Source: JANWHF01 sp036276235 (lineage in GTDB: Bacteria; Planctomycetota; Phycisphaerae; Tepidisphaerales; Tepidisphaeraceae). From it: 20,729 nucleotides of DNA. The translations under genes and the position numbers were made by a program. The notes under the pieces were generated by a model. It saw only the letters and a list, made by a program, of their open reading frames with translations. It was not told the DNA's origin and did not search any database. Positions within the stretch are counted from its first letter, which is position 1, and every line of letters starts with the position of its first letter. Shown piece after piece: positions 7,051 to 15,029 of the stretch. The stretch lies in NCBI GenBank assembly GCA_036276235.1, contig DATBDZ010000350.1, positions 1-20,729 on the forward strand, in the 5' to 3' direction.

Positions 7051-10000
7051 ATGGACTCACGGATGACAATGCGGCGCATGTCCAGGGGAAAATCACCGAT
7101 TCGACGCACGCCGATGCGCATGGCTTGCGGAAAGGCGGTCGAGCAGCTCGAACGGCGGCAGCTCTTGTCGGTGAGCTGGACGGGTTTGTCCGCTTCCGGC
7201 AGCGGGCCGGGTGACGGCGGCGGAGCGATGAATCTGCTGCCTAACGGGCAGGTCCTCATCCAGGATGGAGGAAACCCGGGCTACAGCTCCAGTGTTTTTA
7301 CGCTAAGCCCACAGACCAATACCGGAAGCTACATCAACGGCGCCTGGGCGGGAACCGGAAGCCTGCACGAAACGCGGCTGTTTTACAGCACCGTCACCCT
7401 GCCGGATGGAAGGATCTTTGCCATCGGCGGCGAGTATCCGATTTTTTCAAACACAGCTGAGATTTACAATCCAAATACGCGACTCTGGACGTCGGTAGAT
7501 CCGATTCCGACGCCGCCGACCAACGTCGATTTGGGATCGGTGAACGGAGCGGTGACCGGCGCGAGCAATACAACACCGATCACAATCACCACCGGAAGCA
7601 CCAGCGGCCTGCTGAACGGGATGACAGTTCAAATCGGCGGCGTTGCGGGTAACACCGCCGCCAACGGAGTCTTCACCGTCTCTGGCGTTACGGGCACGAC
7701 CTTTATTCTCAACGGCTCGTCCGGCAACGGAACTTTCTCCGGCAGCGGCGGCACATGGCAGGCATTTACCCCGCAATTTGGTGATGATCCGCTCGAGGTC
7801 TTGCCCCCCGATGCGACGCATCCCGATGGCCAAATTCTGGCCGGCTACTTTAACAACACCAATACGTATCGATTCGATCCCAATGCTCCATCCGGCAGCC
7901 AATGGACCCAGACCGCCGGCGGAAAATTGAATGGCGACCAAAGCGATGAAGAAGCGTGGGTGAAGCTGAAAGATGGCAGCATACTTTCGTATGATGTCTT
8001 CAGCAGCATGGGCGGCACCTTCCACGCGCAGCGGTATATCCCGGCGCAGGATAAATGGGTCGATGCGAGCAATAACGATCCGACCAATCCCGCCAAGGTC
8101 ATGAGCGATCCGGCAACGGCGGATGGCTCGGGGAATTTCAACGGCCAGGGAAGCGAAATGGGGCCGGGATTCCTGTTGAGCAATGGCAACGTCGTTTACT
8201 TCGGCGCCAACGGCAACACCGCCTATTACAATCCCACGACCAACCTCTGGAGCGCAGGACCGCTGGAGCCGGTTTCCGGCGGTAAGACGTGGGTTGGAAC
8301 GGATGATCCGGGTGCCGTGCTCCCCAATGGTGATGTGCTGATTGCGCTCTCGCCCCTGGGTAATCAACCCAAAAACGCGAAGGGAAATCCGGGCGGATAC
8401 AGTTTCCCCGGCGGGACGAATATCTACGAGTTCAATCCCACAACAGGATTCACCGATGTGTCGCCCGGCGGCGGTGGGCGCGGCGGCTCGTCGATCGGCG
8501 ATAACGCATTCGCCACCAACATGGTCCTCCTGCCGACCGGCCAGGTATTGCTCTCCGACGAAGGCAACTCCTTCCAGGTCTTCACCGAAGACCCGGCGAC
8601 CGGCCCGCAGGATGCCTGGCGGCCGACCATCACTAATATCGTCAGCGACGGCGGCGGCGTCTTCACGCTGAACGGCACGCAACTCAACGGCATCGACGAA
8701 GGGTCCAATTACGGGGACGACAACGAATCAGCCACAAACTATCCGGTCATTCGCTTCACTGATTCGAGCGGCAACGTCTCCTACGCCAACACATTCGGCT
8801 GGACGAGCACCGGCGTTGCGACCGGCAACGCGCCGGTTTCCACGCAATTCAATTTGCCATCGGGGCATTCGAGCCTCAGCGATTTCGCCTCGCTGGTGGT
8901 GATCGCCAACGGCATTCCGTCGTTTTCGATCAACTCGGCGGCTACGCCGAACCTCACCGCGCCGGCCGACCAGACCGCCGTCGAAGGCGCCAGCAAGGGG
9001 TTCAATCTCGGCTCGTTCATCGATCCGGATGGCTCGCCCTGGACGGTGAAAGTGCAATGGGGCGATACAACCGCCGACACTTCGTTTAGCGTCGTCTCCG
9101 ACGGCACCATTCCAGTTACCAATCACGCGTTCCCCGAGGAAGGAAGCTACACCGTAACCGTCACGGTCACTGACAGCACAAGTCTGTCAGCGTCGATCAC
9201 GTTTAAGGTGACGGTTTCCGATCCGGCGGTTGTTCCAAGCCCCAAAACGATCACCCCCGTTGAAGGGCAGGACACTGGATCCGTTGTCGTCGCAACGTTT
9301 ACCGATCCGGGCGGACCGGAAGTGACCGGCGATTACGGCGCGACGATTGATTGGGGCGACGGCACGCCGACAACCAGCGGCGTCATTTCACTTTCGGGCG
9401 TGACGTTCAGCGTGAGCGGCAATCACACCTATGCCGAGGAAAGCGCCGCCGATCACGCTGGCTCGTTCCCGAATTATGTCATCACCGTGACGATTACCCA
9501 CGAAGCCGCCCCCACCGCGAGCACCAGCGATAGCAAGGCGATCGTCTCCGACCCGGCCGTTGCGGCGACGGGCGGATTCACCTTCGAAGCAGTCGAAGGT
9601 GTGCCGTCGGCGACGCAGACCGTCGCCACGTTTACCGATCCGGGCGGGCCCGAGGCGCTGGGCGATTACTCCGCCACGATCGATTGGGGCGATGGAACGC
9701 CGCTGACCGTCGGCGCGATCAGCGTTACCGCCGGCGTTTACACCGTGAGCGGCAGCCACACGTATGCGACGGGTCTTGGCCTGCCGGATGATTTTGGCAA
9801 CACGTTCTGCGATGCGGGCGTGCCGTCGTATCACAAGCCGATCACCGTCAGGATCTCTCATGAAGCAGCGCCCCTCTCGACGGTGATCAGCGATGCTCAT
9901 ATCAGCCTGCCCCCGGCATCGGCGCATCTGGCCGGCGGTAGCCTGATCGTCGTCGCGACGACAGGCGACGATCACGTGCAGATCACGCCGGTCGGAAATA

Positions 10001-10518
10001 CCGGCGCGGTGAACGTCAATCTGAATTCCATCTCGCTCGGTTCGTTCACGCTCGGAGCCGGCGGGAGAATCATCGTCGCCGCGATGGCGGGCGATGATGA
10101 CATCCAGGTGGCAGGCGGCGTACGCCTCAACACCGTTCTCTACGGCGGCCCCGGTGACGACCGCATCAAGGGCGGCGGCGGACAAAACATCGAGATCGGC
10201 TGCGAAGGCAACGACGACCTCACCGGCGGCAATGTGCACGACCTGCTCATCGGCGGTGAAGGCGCCGACAAACTCAACGGCACCGCCGGCGGCGACATTG
10301 TCATCGCCGCCGTCGTGGTCGATGCCGCCAACGTCGAGGACGACAAGTTCAGCGATCTGGTCGCGATCCTCAACACCGGAATCGCCCACGTCGTGGATGA
10401 CAACGCGGTCGATGTGATTCAAGGCGCATCTGGCGCCGATTTGTTCTACTACAACTTCATTGGCGCTGGGGTGAAGGATATCGTTCACGGAAAGGTTGAG
10501 AGCGCGATTGATATTTGA
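7051..10518 (+). CDS. LEPR-XLL-type secreted protein with beta-propeller, PKD-like domains and RTX-like tail
   Basis: A 1155-residue planctomycete exoprotein. Residues 1-40 are Arg-rich and end in VEQLERRQLLS, the LEPR-XLL leader typical of planctomycete exported proteins. Residues about 45-520 form a kelch/galactose-oxidase-like propeller (LPDGRIFAIGGEYPIFSNTAEIYNP, GQVLLSDEGNSFQVF), interrupted at about 165-238 by a Gly/Thr-rich module (PITITTGSTSGLLNGMTVQ). Three PKD-like domains follow, marked by VQWGDTTAD (about 670), ATIDWGDGTP (about 766) and ATIDWGDGTP (about 875). The C-terminus (about 1010-1080) has degenerate RTX-like calcium repeats (GGPGDDRIKGGGG, GGEGADKLNG). No active-site residues for oxidase activity were identified; a structural or adhesive role is more likely. 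Start ATG has AAAGGGAAG about 6 bases upstream. It is followed by a strong hairpin terminator. Confidence 0.85.
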   Translation: MDSRMTMRRMSRGKSPIRRTPMRMACGKAVEQLERRQLLSVSWTGLSASGSGPGDGGGAMNLLPNGQVLIQDGGNPGYSSSVFTLSPQTNTGSYINGAWAGTGSLHETRLFYSTVTLPDGRIFAIGGEYPIFSNTAEIYNPNTRLWTSVDPIPTPPTNVDLGSVNGAVTGASNTTPITITTGSTSGLLNGMTVQIGGVAGNTAANGVFTVSGVTGTTFILNGSSGNGTFSGSGGTWQAFTPQFGDDPLEVLPPDATHPDGQILAGYFNNTNTYRFDPNAPSGSQWTQTAGGKLNGDQSDEEAWVKLKDGSILSYDVFSSMGGTFHAQRYIPAQDKWVDASNNDPTNPAKVMSDPATADGSGNFNGQGSEMGPGFLLSNGNVVYFGANGNTAYYNPTTNLWSAGPLEPVSGGKTWVGTDDPGAVLPNGDVLIALSPLGNQPKNAKGNPGGYSFPGGTNIYEFNPTTGFTDVSPGGGGRGGSSIGDNAFATNMVLLPTGQVLLSDEGNSFQVFTEDPATGPQDAWRPTITNIVSDGGGVFTLNGTQLNGIDEGSNYGDDNESATNYPVIRFTDSSGNVSYANTFGWTSTGVATGNAPVSTQFNLPSGHSSLSDFASLVVIANGIPSFSINSAATPNLTAPADQTAVEGASKGFNLGSFIDPDGSPWTVKVQWGDTTADTSFSVVSDGTIPVTNHAFPEEGSYTVTVTVTDSTSLSASITFKVTVSDPAVVPSPKTITPVEGQDTGSVVVATFTDPGGPEVTGDYGATIDWGDGTPTTSGVISLSGVTFSVSGNHTYAEESAADHAGSFPNYVITVTITHEAAPTASTSDSKAIVSDPAVAATGGFTFEAVEGVPSATQTVATFTDPGGPEALGDYSATIDWGDGTPLTVGAISVTAGVYTVSGSHTYATGLGLPDDFGNTFCDAGVPSYHKPITVRISHEAAPLSTVISDAHISLPPASAHLAGGSLIVVATTGDDHVQITPVGNTGAVNVNLNSISLGSFTLGAGGRIIVAAMAGDDDIQVAGGVRLNTVLYGGPGDDRIKGGGGQNIEIGCEGNDDLTGGNVHDLLIGGEGADKLNGTAGGDIVIAAVVVDAANVEDDKFSDLVAILNTGIAHVVDDNAVDVIQGASGADLFYYNFIGAGVKDIVHGKVESAIDI

Positions 10519-10555
10519 TCTAGCCGAAAAACCGCGAAGGGCGGGGGAAATGCTG

Positions 10556-10620
10556 AATGCTGATTGCTGAATAGGAGCGCGTTCGAGCTCTCCTTATTCA
10601 GCAATCAGCATTGTTCTTTT
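10556..10620 (+). terminator. Hairpin with T-rich tail, terminator of the LEPR-XLL gene
   Basis: AATGCTGATTGCTGAATA (10556-10573) pairs perfectly with 10595-10612, and pairing continues inward with GGAG/CTCC apart from one bulge. TTGTTCTTTT follows. It lies about 38 bases after the stop. The same words (GCTGATTGCTGAAT) are typical of dispersed repeats, so it may be a repeat used as terminator. Confidence 0.7.
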
Positions 10621-10635
10621 CATTCAGCAACCACT

Positions 10636-10707
10636 CCGTAGGGTGCGCTTTAGCGCACGCGGAGTTGTTCGACGCTCGATCCGCGTGCGCTAAAGCGCAC
10701 CCTACGG
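10636..10707. repeat. Palindromic dispersed repeat (CCGTAGGGTGCGCTTTAGCG type)
   Basis: Perfect 28-base arms at 10636-10663 and 10680-10707 with a 16-base loop. Each arm contains its own short palindrome, TGCGCTTTAGCGCA or its complement, so cruciform or alternate folds are possible. It lies between convergent genes. Confidence 0.85.
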
Positions 10708-10766
10708 GACTGAGCCCGCCGGTTGCTCGCGAGGTCAGCGTCGCGGAAATCACTGCATTGTCTTCA

Positions 10767-10794
10767 CTGACAACTGACAACTGGCAACTGACAA
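10767..10794. repeat. Short tandem repeat of heptamer CTGACAA x4
   Basis: CTGACAA, CTGACAA, CTGGCAA, CTGACAA in direct succession, then CTT. It lies just beyond the stop of the DUF6807 gene. Confidence 0.8.
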
Positions 10795-10810
10795 CTTATT
10801 CTCCCCAGCA

Positions 10811-11776
10811 TTATTTCCCCCCTGCCCAATCCTTATACTTCTGATCAAGCTTCGCATCCGCGGCCAGGCCGGGATGAAGCACCACGCGATGTTTCCATGT
10901 CACTGTCTTTCCGCTGTCGATCGTAAAATCGCCGGCGTGGGCGGGGACGCCTTTATCGAAATCGTGCAGGCCGAAGATGTTGGCTGACATCAGGCCATAC
11001 TCGCGGACGTGCCAGCGGGCGGGATGGCGCGGATTTTCCGGGTGATCGAGGATCGCGATGCCGAACGGCTTGCCGCCTACCATGCCGGATTCGTCGCACC
11101 AGTCGGCGGGCTTGCCCCAGATCGTCTTCTCGCCGGTCTGCCCGGTGGCGTTGGTCAGTTGCGGATGATTGTCGGAAATATCATGGCACATGCGCACCGC
11201 GACGAGGCCTGATTCCTTCGTATCGCCGAAAATGACCGGCCCCGCGACTGGCGTGAACGCCGACATGATATCGACCGCGCGGCTGCCATCCCCCAGATCG
11301 TGGAACCGCACGGCGCGCGTCTCCTTCAGCACCGGCTGATGATCCTTCCCTTCCCATTCGAGCATCTCGACAAAGCCGTCGCCTTCAATCTTGAAGCTCA
11401 TATGCCGCTGCTTGGGCGAGTCGGCTTCGTTCTTGGCCATCGCCCATTGATCGGCGCCGTTGACATCGCCGTGTGCGACCCAGAGCGAAAGATGATGTGG
11501 ATGATCCGCCTTGGGATGGTCCTTTTTGTAGGCGTATTGATCGCTGGTGAGCGGCACCTCCCCCACCGCCAGCACCGGATAAAAGAACGGGCGGATGTAG
11601 GGCCGATCGTCGCGCGGGCCAAACCAATAAGTGGTGAACGGCTTGCCGCCGAGCGTGATGTCAAGGTGGTTGCTCGCCTGCGTGATCTTGATGGCGTCGG
11701 CGGCTTGCGACATTGAAGTGAGCAGAAGAACGGTCGCGCACGATGCGAATGCGAGTTTCAGAAACGTGGCCTTCAC
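10811..11776 (-). CDS. Secreted DUF6807 (PmoA-like) family protein
   Basis: A 321-residue protein of the DUF6807 family, often annotated as PmoA because of weak similarity; a true methane monooxygenase role is not implied. A signal peptide opens it (KATFLKLAFASCATVLLLTS, cleavage near SQA). Family features are PFTTYWFGPRDDRPYIRPFFYPV, DHPHHLSLWVAHGDVNGADQW with clustered His, KETRAVRF, FGIAILDHPENPRHPARWHVREYGL and a C-terminal TWKHRVVLHPG. The family is common in planctomycetes and is thought to act on sugars or similar compounds outside the cytoplasm, but no reaction is established. GTG at 11776 was chosen because GGAGG lies eight bases upstream and the signal peptide starts here; the open frame runs to 11905. 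A palindrome and a TTGACC box lie just upstream. Confidence 0.85.
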   Translation of the reverse strand: MKATFLKLAFASCATVLLLTSMSQAADAIKITQASNHLDITLGGKPFTTYWFGPRDDRPYIRPFFYPVLAVGEVPLTSDQYAYKKDHPKADHPHHLSLWVAHGDVNGADQWAMAKNEADSPKQRHMSFKIEGDGFVEMLEWEGKDHQPVLKETRAVRFHDLGDGSRAVDIMSAFTPVAGPVIFGDTKESGLVAVRMCHDISDNHPQLTNATGQTGEKTIWGKPADWCDESGMVGGKPFGIAILDHPENPRHPARWHVREYGLMSANIFGLHDFDKGVPAHAGDFTIDSGKTVTWKHRVVLHPGLAADAKLDQKYKDWAGGK

Positions 11777-11827
11777 GATTGATTCCTCCGTTGTTCGCCG
11801 CCGGGCCGGCGAGGTTGTGGTTGGAAT

Positions 11828-11860
11828 ACAATACTGCTCGAAGGGCAGTATTGTGGTCAA
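11828..11860 (-). promoter_or_regulatory. Operator-like inverted repeat next to a -35-like TTGACC
   Basis: ACAATACTGC (11828-11837) and GCAGTATTGT (11845-11854) form perfect 10-base arms with a 7-base spacer. On the minus strand TTGACC (11860-11855) abuts it, so a bound dimeric regulator would cover the promoter spacer and -10 region of the DUF6807 gene. The start codon is about 52 bases downstream. No T-run follows, so it is not a simple terminator. The -10 box is not clear. Confidence 0.4.
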
Positions 11861-11943
11861 GAGAGCGTTAGCGTGCTTTGTCCCGAAGGTTGGCCCACGC
11901 TTCACAGGTGGAATTTCATTTACAATTCACCCCATCTTGGGAA

Positions 11944-12143
11944 CCGTCATGCTGAGGTACTCCGAAGCATCTGGCCGGCCTGCACGAATGGGCCAGAGCT
12001 TGCGAGTACCTGCTCTGAAAATGTAGCGAATTCGTGTAGGGTGGGTGTACTCGCCCACCACGTCGCTCATGGTGGGCGAGTACACCCACCCTACAACTCT
12101 TGCGCGAATGGGCCAGATGCTTCGGAGTACCTCAGCATGACGG
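11944..12143. repeat. Composite palindromic repeat, copy 2 of the GTCATGCTGAGG type with a nested palindrome
   Basis: Outer perfect 33-base arms at 11944-11976 and 12111-12143 match the repeat at 6600-6668. Between them lies a degenerate copy of the same arm (11987-12018, starting GAATGGGCCAGAGCTTGCGA) and a second, unrelated palindrome with 25-base perfect arms (12036-12060 and 12070-12094, GTAGGGTGGGTGTACTCGCC). The structure indicates insertion of one element into another. Confidence 0.85.
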
Positions 12144-12181
12144 CTATCCGTTACCGGTGATTTGGAATGCGGCAGCTAACG

Positions 12182-14779
12182 CTACTGCACCGCCGGCTGC
12201 GTCGCGCTGATCGTTTGGCTGGGCAATTTATTGATATCCGCGATCACCCGCTTCTCGCGCTCCAGGCCTTTTTCGTTGCCGAGCTTTTCGTAGACGGTCG
12301 CAAGCAGCTCGTGGGCGCTGAGATCGTATGGATTCGTGTAGACCGCAATCAGCCCATACTTCGCTGCTTCCTCCCATTTGCTCTCATCGCGATAGACGCG
12401 GGCGATGCGCTTGGCGTAGCGATTGTCGTTCAACTCGACCTGCGCCAGGCGCGTCAGCTCGCGGACGGCTTTGTCCAAATCCTTGGTTTCCCCCACGAGA
12501 TAAAGCCCGGCGAGGCGCTGGTGCGGCAGCTCATCCACCGGCCGCATCTGCGCGAGCTCTTCGTACGCCTCGGCGGCTTCCTTGTATTGCCGCGCTTTGA
12601 TCAGGCCTTCGGCCTTGGCTTTCAGATCGGTGTATTTCTTCGTGGTCTCTTCGTCGTAGCCCCACTTGGCGACTTTGTCTTCGCACCACTTGATGAAATC
12701 TGCCTGGAAATCCGGCAGGGATTTGTGCGTCTCCTTGGGGAAGACCGTTTCCTGCGGCTCGGCGTTGCGGAAATCGGTCAGCATTTTCAGGATGACATCA
12801 TGCCCGTAGTTCTCTTCGATGTATTGGCAGATCCAAAATGACTCCGCGTACGCGAGCTGCCGATCGATCGGGCGCTTGGGGCGCACGAATGACCAGGTGA
12901 GCTGATCGATCGGGAAAAGCTCCTTCTTCTTCACCGCGTTGTAAAGCATCGGCACCCATTCCCACCGCAGCGGCGTGCGCTCCTCGTACACCGCCAGCCC
13001 TTCGGTCATCCAGTGCTGAATGCGGTTGTCGGTGGCACCGAGCGTGACGGTGTGTGTGTATTCGTGCCGCAGCACCTGCGCCCAGTTAAAGGGCCCCATC
13101 GTCTCCTTGGCATCGCGCGGGGCGACCAGCGCGATGACGCGCCCGGTGCTCGCGCCCACGGTGCCGATCCAAGGCGAGCCGGTCGTGCGGACGCTGAAGG
13201 CTTCGTGCGTCGGGAAGACTTCGATGTATGTCTTTACCTTCGGCTCGTAGTTGAACGATTTGCAGATCTGCGCGTGAACGCTTTCAAGATATTCGCTGAA
13301 ATATTCGGGAATCACCGGATCGGTGGCGGCATCGTACATGACGACAAAATGGTCGCTCTCCTTCTTCGCGAACTTGTCCATCATATCCAGCAGCTTGAGA
13401 TAATTTGTCGTCGCGAGATTGAACGGATCCAGCTCGTGCGCTTCGCTCAGCTCCGCGCGGGCGTTGTCTTCGTCGCCGCTCTGGGTGTAGAGCAGGCCCA
13501 GGCCATTGCGGGCGGCGGTCCACCATTTCGCGCGCTCGATGGCGACTTTGTACTTCTCGGCGGCGCGCGGATATTGCCGCATCGCGCCAAGCTGCTCGGC
13601 GACTTCGAAATACGCGCTGGCGTTGGTCGGATCGATCTGCTCGATCCTCTTGAGCACTTCGTTCGTCTTGTCGTCCTTCAATTCCAGCGCGTAAACCGCC
13701 GCCTGCAGGCCCAGTGCCTCAAGATTGCGCGGCTGGCGGTCGATCGCCGCCTGCACCTTCGCCTCAGCCAGTTCCGGCCGCCGCTCGCGAAGCATGTTTC
13801 GCACTTCCAGCAAGCTGGCACCCAGCGAATCGGCATCGACATCGCGGATCATGTCGATGCATTTGTCCGCGCCGTCGAAGTTGAAATTCTCGACGGCGAT
13901 TTTGCCCAGGTCCAGCAGCGTGCGGGCATCATTGGGATTGGCCTTGCGGGCGATCTCCAGCTCATCCACCGCCTGCTTGGCCTGATCGTGCGAGTTGAAG
14001 TATTCGCCGGCGGCCTGGTGGGCCGGCCAATACGTTCGGTCGATGACGTCGTAAATGCGAACCAGGAGATTGAGGATCGTTTTATCGAGTGTCGGATTAT
14101 TGCGGTATTGTTCGGTGAGCGAGGCCCAGCGATCGAGGCCGCGGGCGATGAGCGTTGCCTGCTCGGCATTATCGAATGGCCCGCGCTCATGATTGAGCCA
14201 GCGATTCAGATAATCCTGCGGCTTGTCGTTGAACCAGGTGTAGGCGGCTGTTGCGCCTTTCATGTCGCCGATCTGCTCGCTGATCTGGCCCAGAAAATAA
14301 TGCCCGGCGATCGAATCAGGGTTTGCTCGAAGATGCTCGCGAAGCGTTGCGATCGCGTCGTCGGTCTTCCCCATCTGAGCCTGCACCTGGGCGCGGCGAA
14401 CCTGAATCGCCGGATCATCCGCCACTTTCGGATCGGAAAGCGCGGCGATCGCGTCTTCAAATCGCCCCACCGCTGCCAGCGATTGTCCCTTGATATTGGC
14501 GGCGACGGCCGCCTCCTCCGGCTTCTGCGGGACGAAGCGGCTGAGCGACAAAATCGCCTGCCGATAGCGCCCGTGAAAGGCCTGATCCTTCGCTTTATCC
14601 AGATCGTTGAAATACGAGGGGTATTCCAGATCAGGGAGATTCTCAGCGGAGAAGCGGTCGATCCATTTCATCGGCGCGGTGCCGCGCAGCAAACTGTCCG
14701 GGTCGGCGGCGCGAGCAATTGCGCCCGCGAGAATGCCGATGAGAATGAACGCCATCGCGAGTCGGAAAGGACGTGGCAT
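12182..14779 (-). CDS. Secreted TPR protein with HExxH peptidase MA-like domain
   Basis: An 865-residue exported protein. It begins with a signal peptide (PFRLAMAFILIGILAGAIARA). Residues about 50-470 are tetratricopeptide-type helical repeats (AKDQAFHGRYRQAILSLSRF, IAGHYFLGQISEQIGDMKGA, ALGLQAAVYALELKDD, AARNGLGLLYTQSGDEDNA). A metallopeptidase domain follows: His572-Glu-Tyr-Thr-His576 in LRHEYTHTVTLG and Glu593 in HWMTEGLAVYEE, the HEXXH plus downstream Glu arrangement of gluzincins (peptidase MA-like). More TPR-type helices follow (AEGLIKARQYKEAAEAYEEL and after). All zinc ligands are present, so it is probably active; the substrate is unknown. ATG at 14779 has GAGGTGG about 6 bases upstream and directly precedes the signal peptide. 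Divergent from the aminotransferase. Confidence 0.85.
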   Translation of the reverse strand: MPRPFRLAMAFILIGILAGAIARAADPDSLLRGTAPMKWIDRFSAENLPDLEYPSYFNDLDKAKDQAFHGRYRQAILSLSRFVPQKPEEAAVAANIKGQSLAAVGRFEDAIAALSDPKVADDPAIQVRRAQVQAQMGKTDDAIATLREHLRANPDSIAGHYFLGQISEQIGDMKGATAAYTWFNDKPQDYLNRWLNHERGPFDNAEQATLIARGLDRWASLTEQYRNNPTLDKTILNLLVRIYDVIDRTYWPAHQAAGEYFNSHDQAKQAVDELEIARKANPNDARTLLDLGKIAVENFNFDGADKCIDMIRDVDADSLGASLLEVRNMLRERRPELAEAKVQAAIDRQPRNLEALGLQAAVYALELKDDKTNEVLKRIEQIDPTNASAYFEVAEQLGAMRQYPRAAEKYKVAIERAKWWTAARNGLGLLYTQSGDEDNARAELSEAHELDPFNLATTNYLKLLDMMDKFAKKESDHFVVMYDAATDPVIPEYFSEYLESVHAQICKSFNYEPKVKTYIEVFPTHEAFSVRTTGSPWIGTVGASTGRVIALVAPRDAKETMGPFNWAQVLRHEYTHTVTLGATDNRIQHWMTEGLAVYEERTPLRWEWVPMLYNAVKKKELFPIDQLTWSFVRPKRPIDRQLAYAESFWICQYIEENYGHDVILKMLTDFRNAEPQETVFPKETHKSLPDFQADFIKWCEDKVAKWGYDEETTKKYTDLKAKAEGLIKARQYKEAAEAYEELAQMRPVDELPHQRLAGLYLVGETKDLDKAVRELTRLAQVELNDNRYAKRIARVYRDESKWEEAAKYGLIAVYTNPYDLSAHELLATVYEKLGNEKGLEREKRVIADINKLPSQTISATQPAVQ

Positions 14780-14840
14780 CGAATCCACCTCTGTTTGCTG
14801 AAGCATTCGGCGACACGGTGCGCATCCAGCTTGCCCGTGG

Positions 14841-14943
14841 CACGGGTTTTCAACCCGTGTAAGCGATATTAAGCGGGGGAAAATGCCGCGAATCGACAGT
14901 TTTCCTTAGGATCGCATCGCACGCACGGCTTAAAAAGCCGTGC
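14841..14943. repeat. Pair of short hairpins, ends of a dispersed repeat
   Basis: CACGGGTT (14841-14848) pairs with AACCCGTG (14852-14859), and GCACGGCTT (14923-14931) pairs with AAGCCGTGC (14935-14943). The outer words CCGTGGCAC and GTGCCAC are also complementary, so the two hairpins probably form the ends of one repeat. It fills much of the 250-base gap between the divergent TPR-peptidase and aminotransferase genes; no clear promoter was found for either. Confidence 0.6.
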
Positions 14944-15029
14944 CACATGAAACGGGTCGGCAAGCTGCCGCCGGCTATCCTGACGAACCGCACCGATTAT
15001 ACTCCGGCGCATCGATCGAACGGAATGGC

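Larger units (their letters stand above)
10519..10810. other. Intergenic region of hairpins and a heptamer repeat
   Basis: Between the convergent LEPR-XLL and DUF6807 genes, this 292-base gap is almost entirely repeat: hairpin 10556-10612, hairpin 10636-10707 and a heptamer array 10767-10794. No ORF is credible. Confidence 0.7.
11777..12181. other. 405-base gap: operator-like palindrome and nested repeat
   Basis: The gap holds a possible promoter/operator for the DUF6807 gene (11828-11860) and a 200-base composite repeat (11944-12143). The rest, including 11861-11943 and 12144-12181, shows nothing I can name. Confidence 0.6.

Noticed and set aside
7447..10488. Long minus-strand ORFs (411 and 366 codons) opposite the LEPR-XLL gene
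   Set aside because: They mirror codon bias of the sense gene, which has clear domains along its length.
13013..14872. Long plus-strand ORF of 619 codons
   Set aside because: It is antisense to the TPR-peptidase gene, has an Arg/Ile/Val-heavy composition and no recognisable domain; a shadow of a GC-rich gene.
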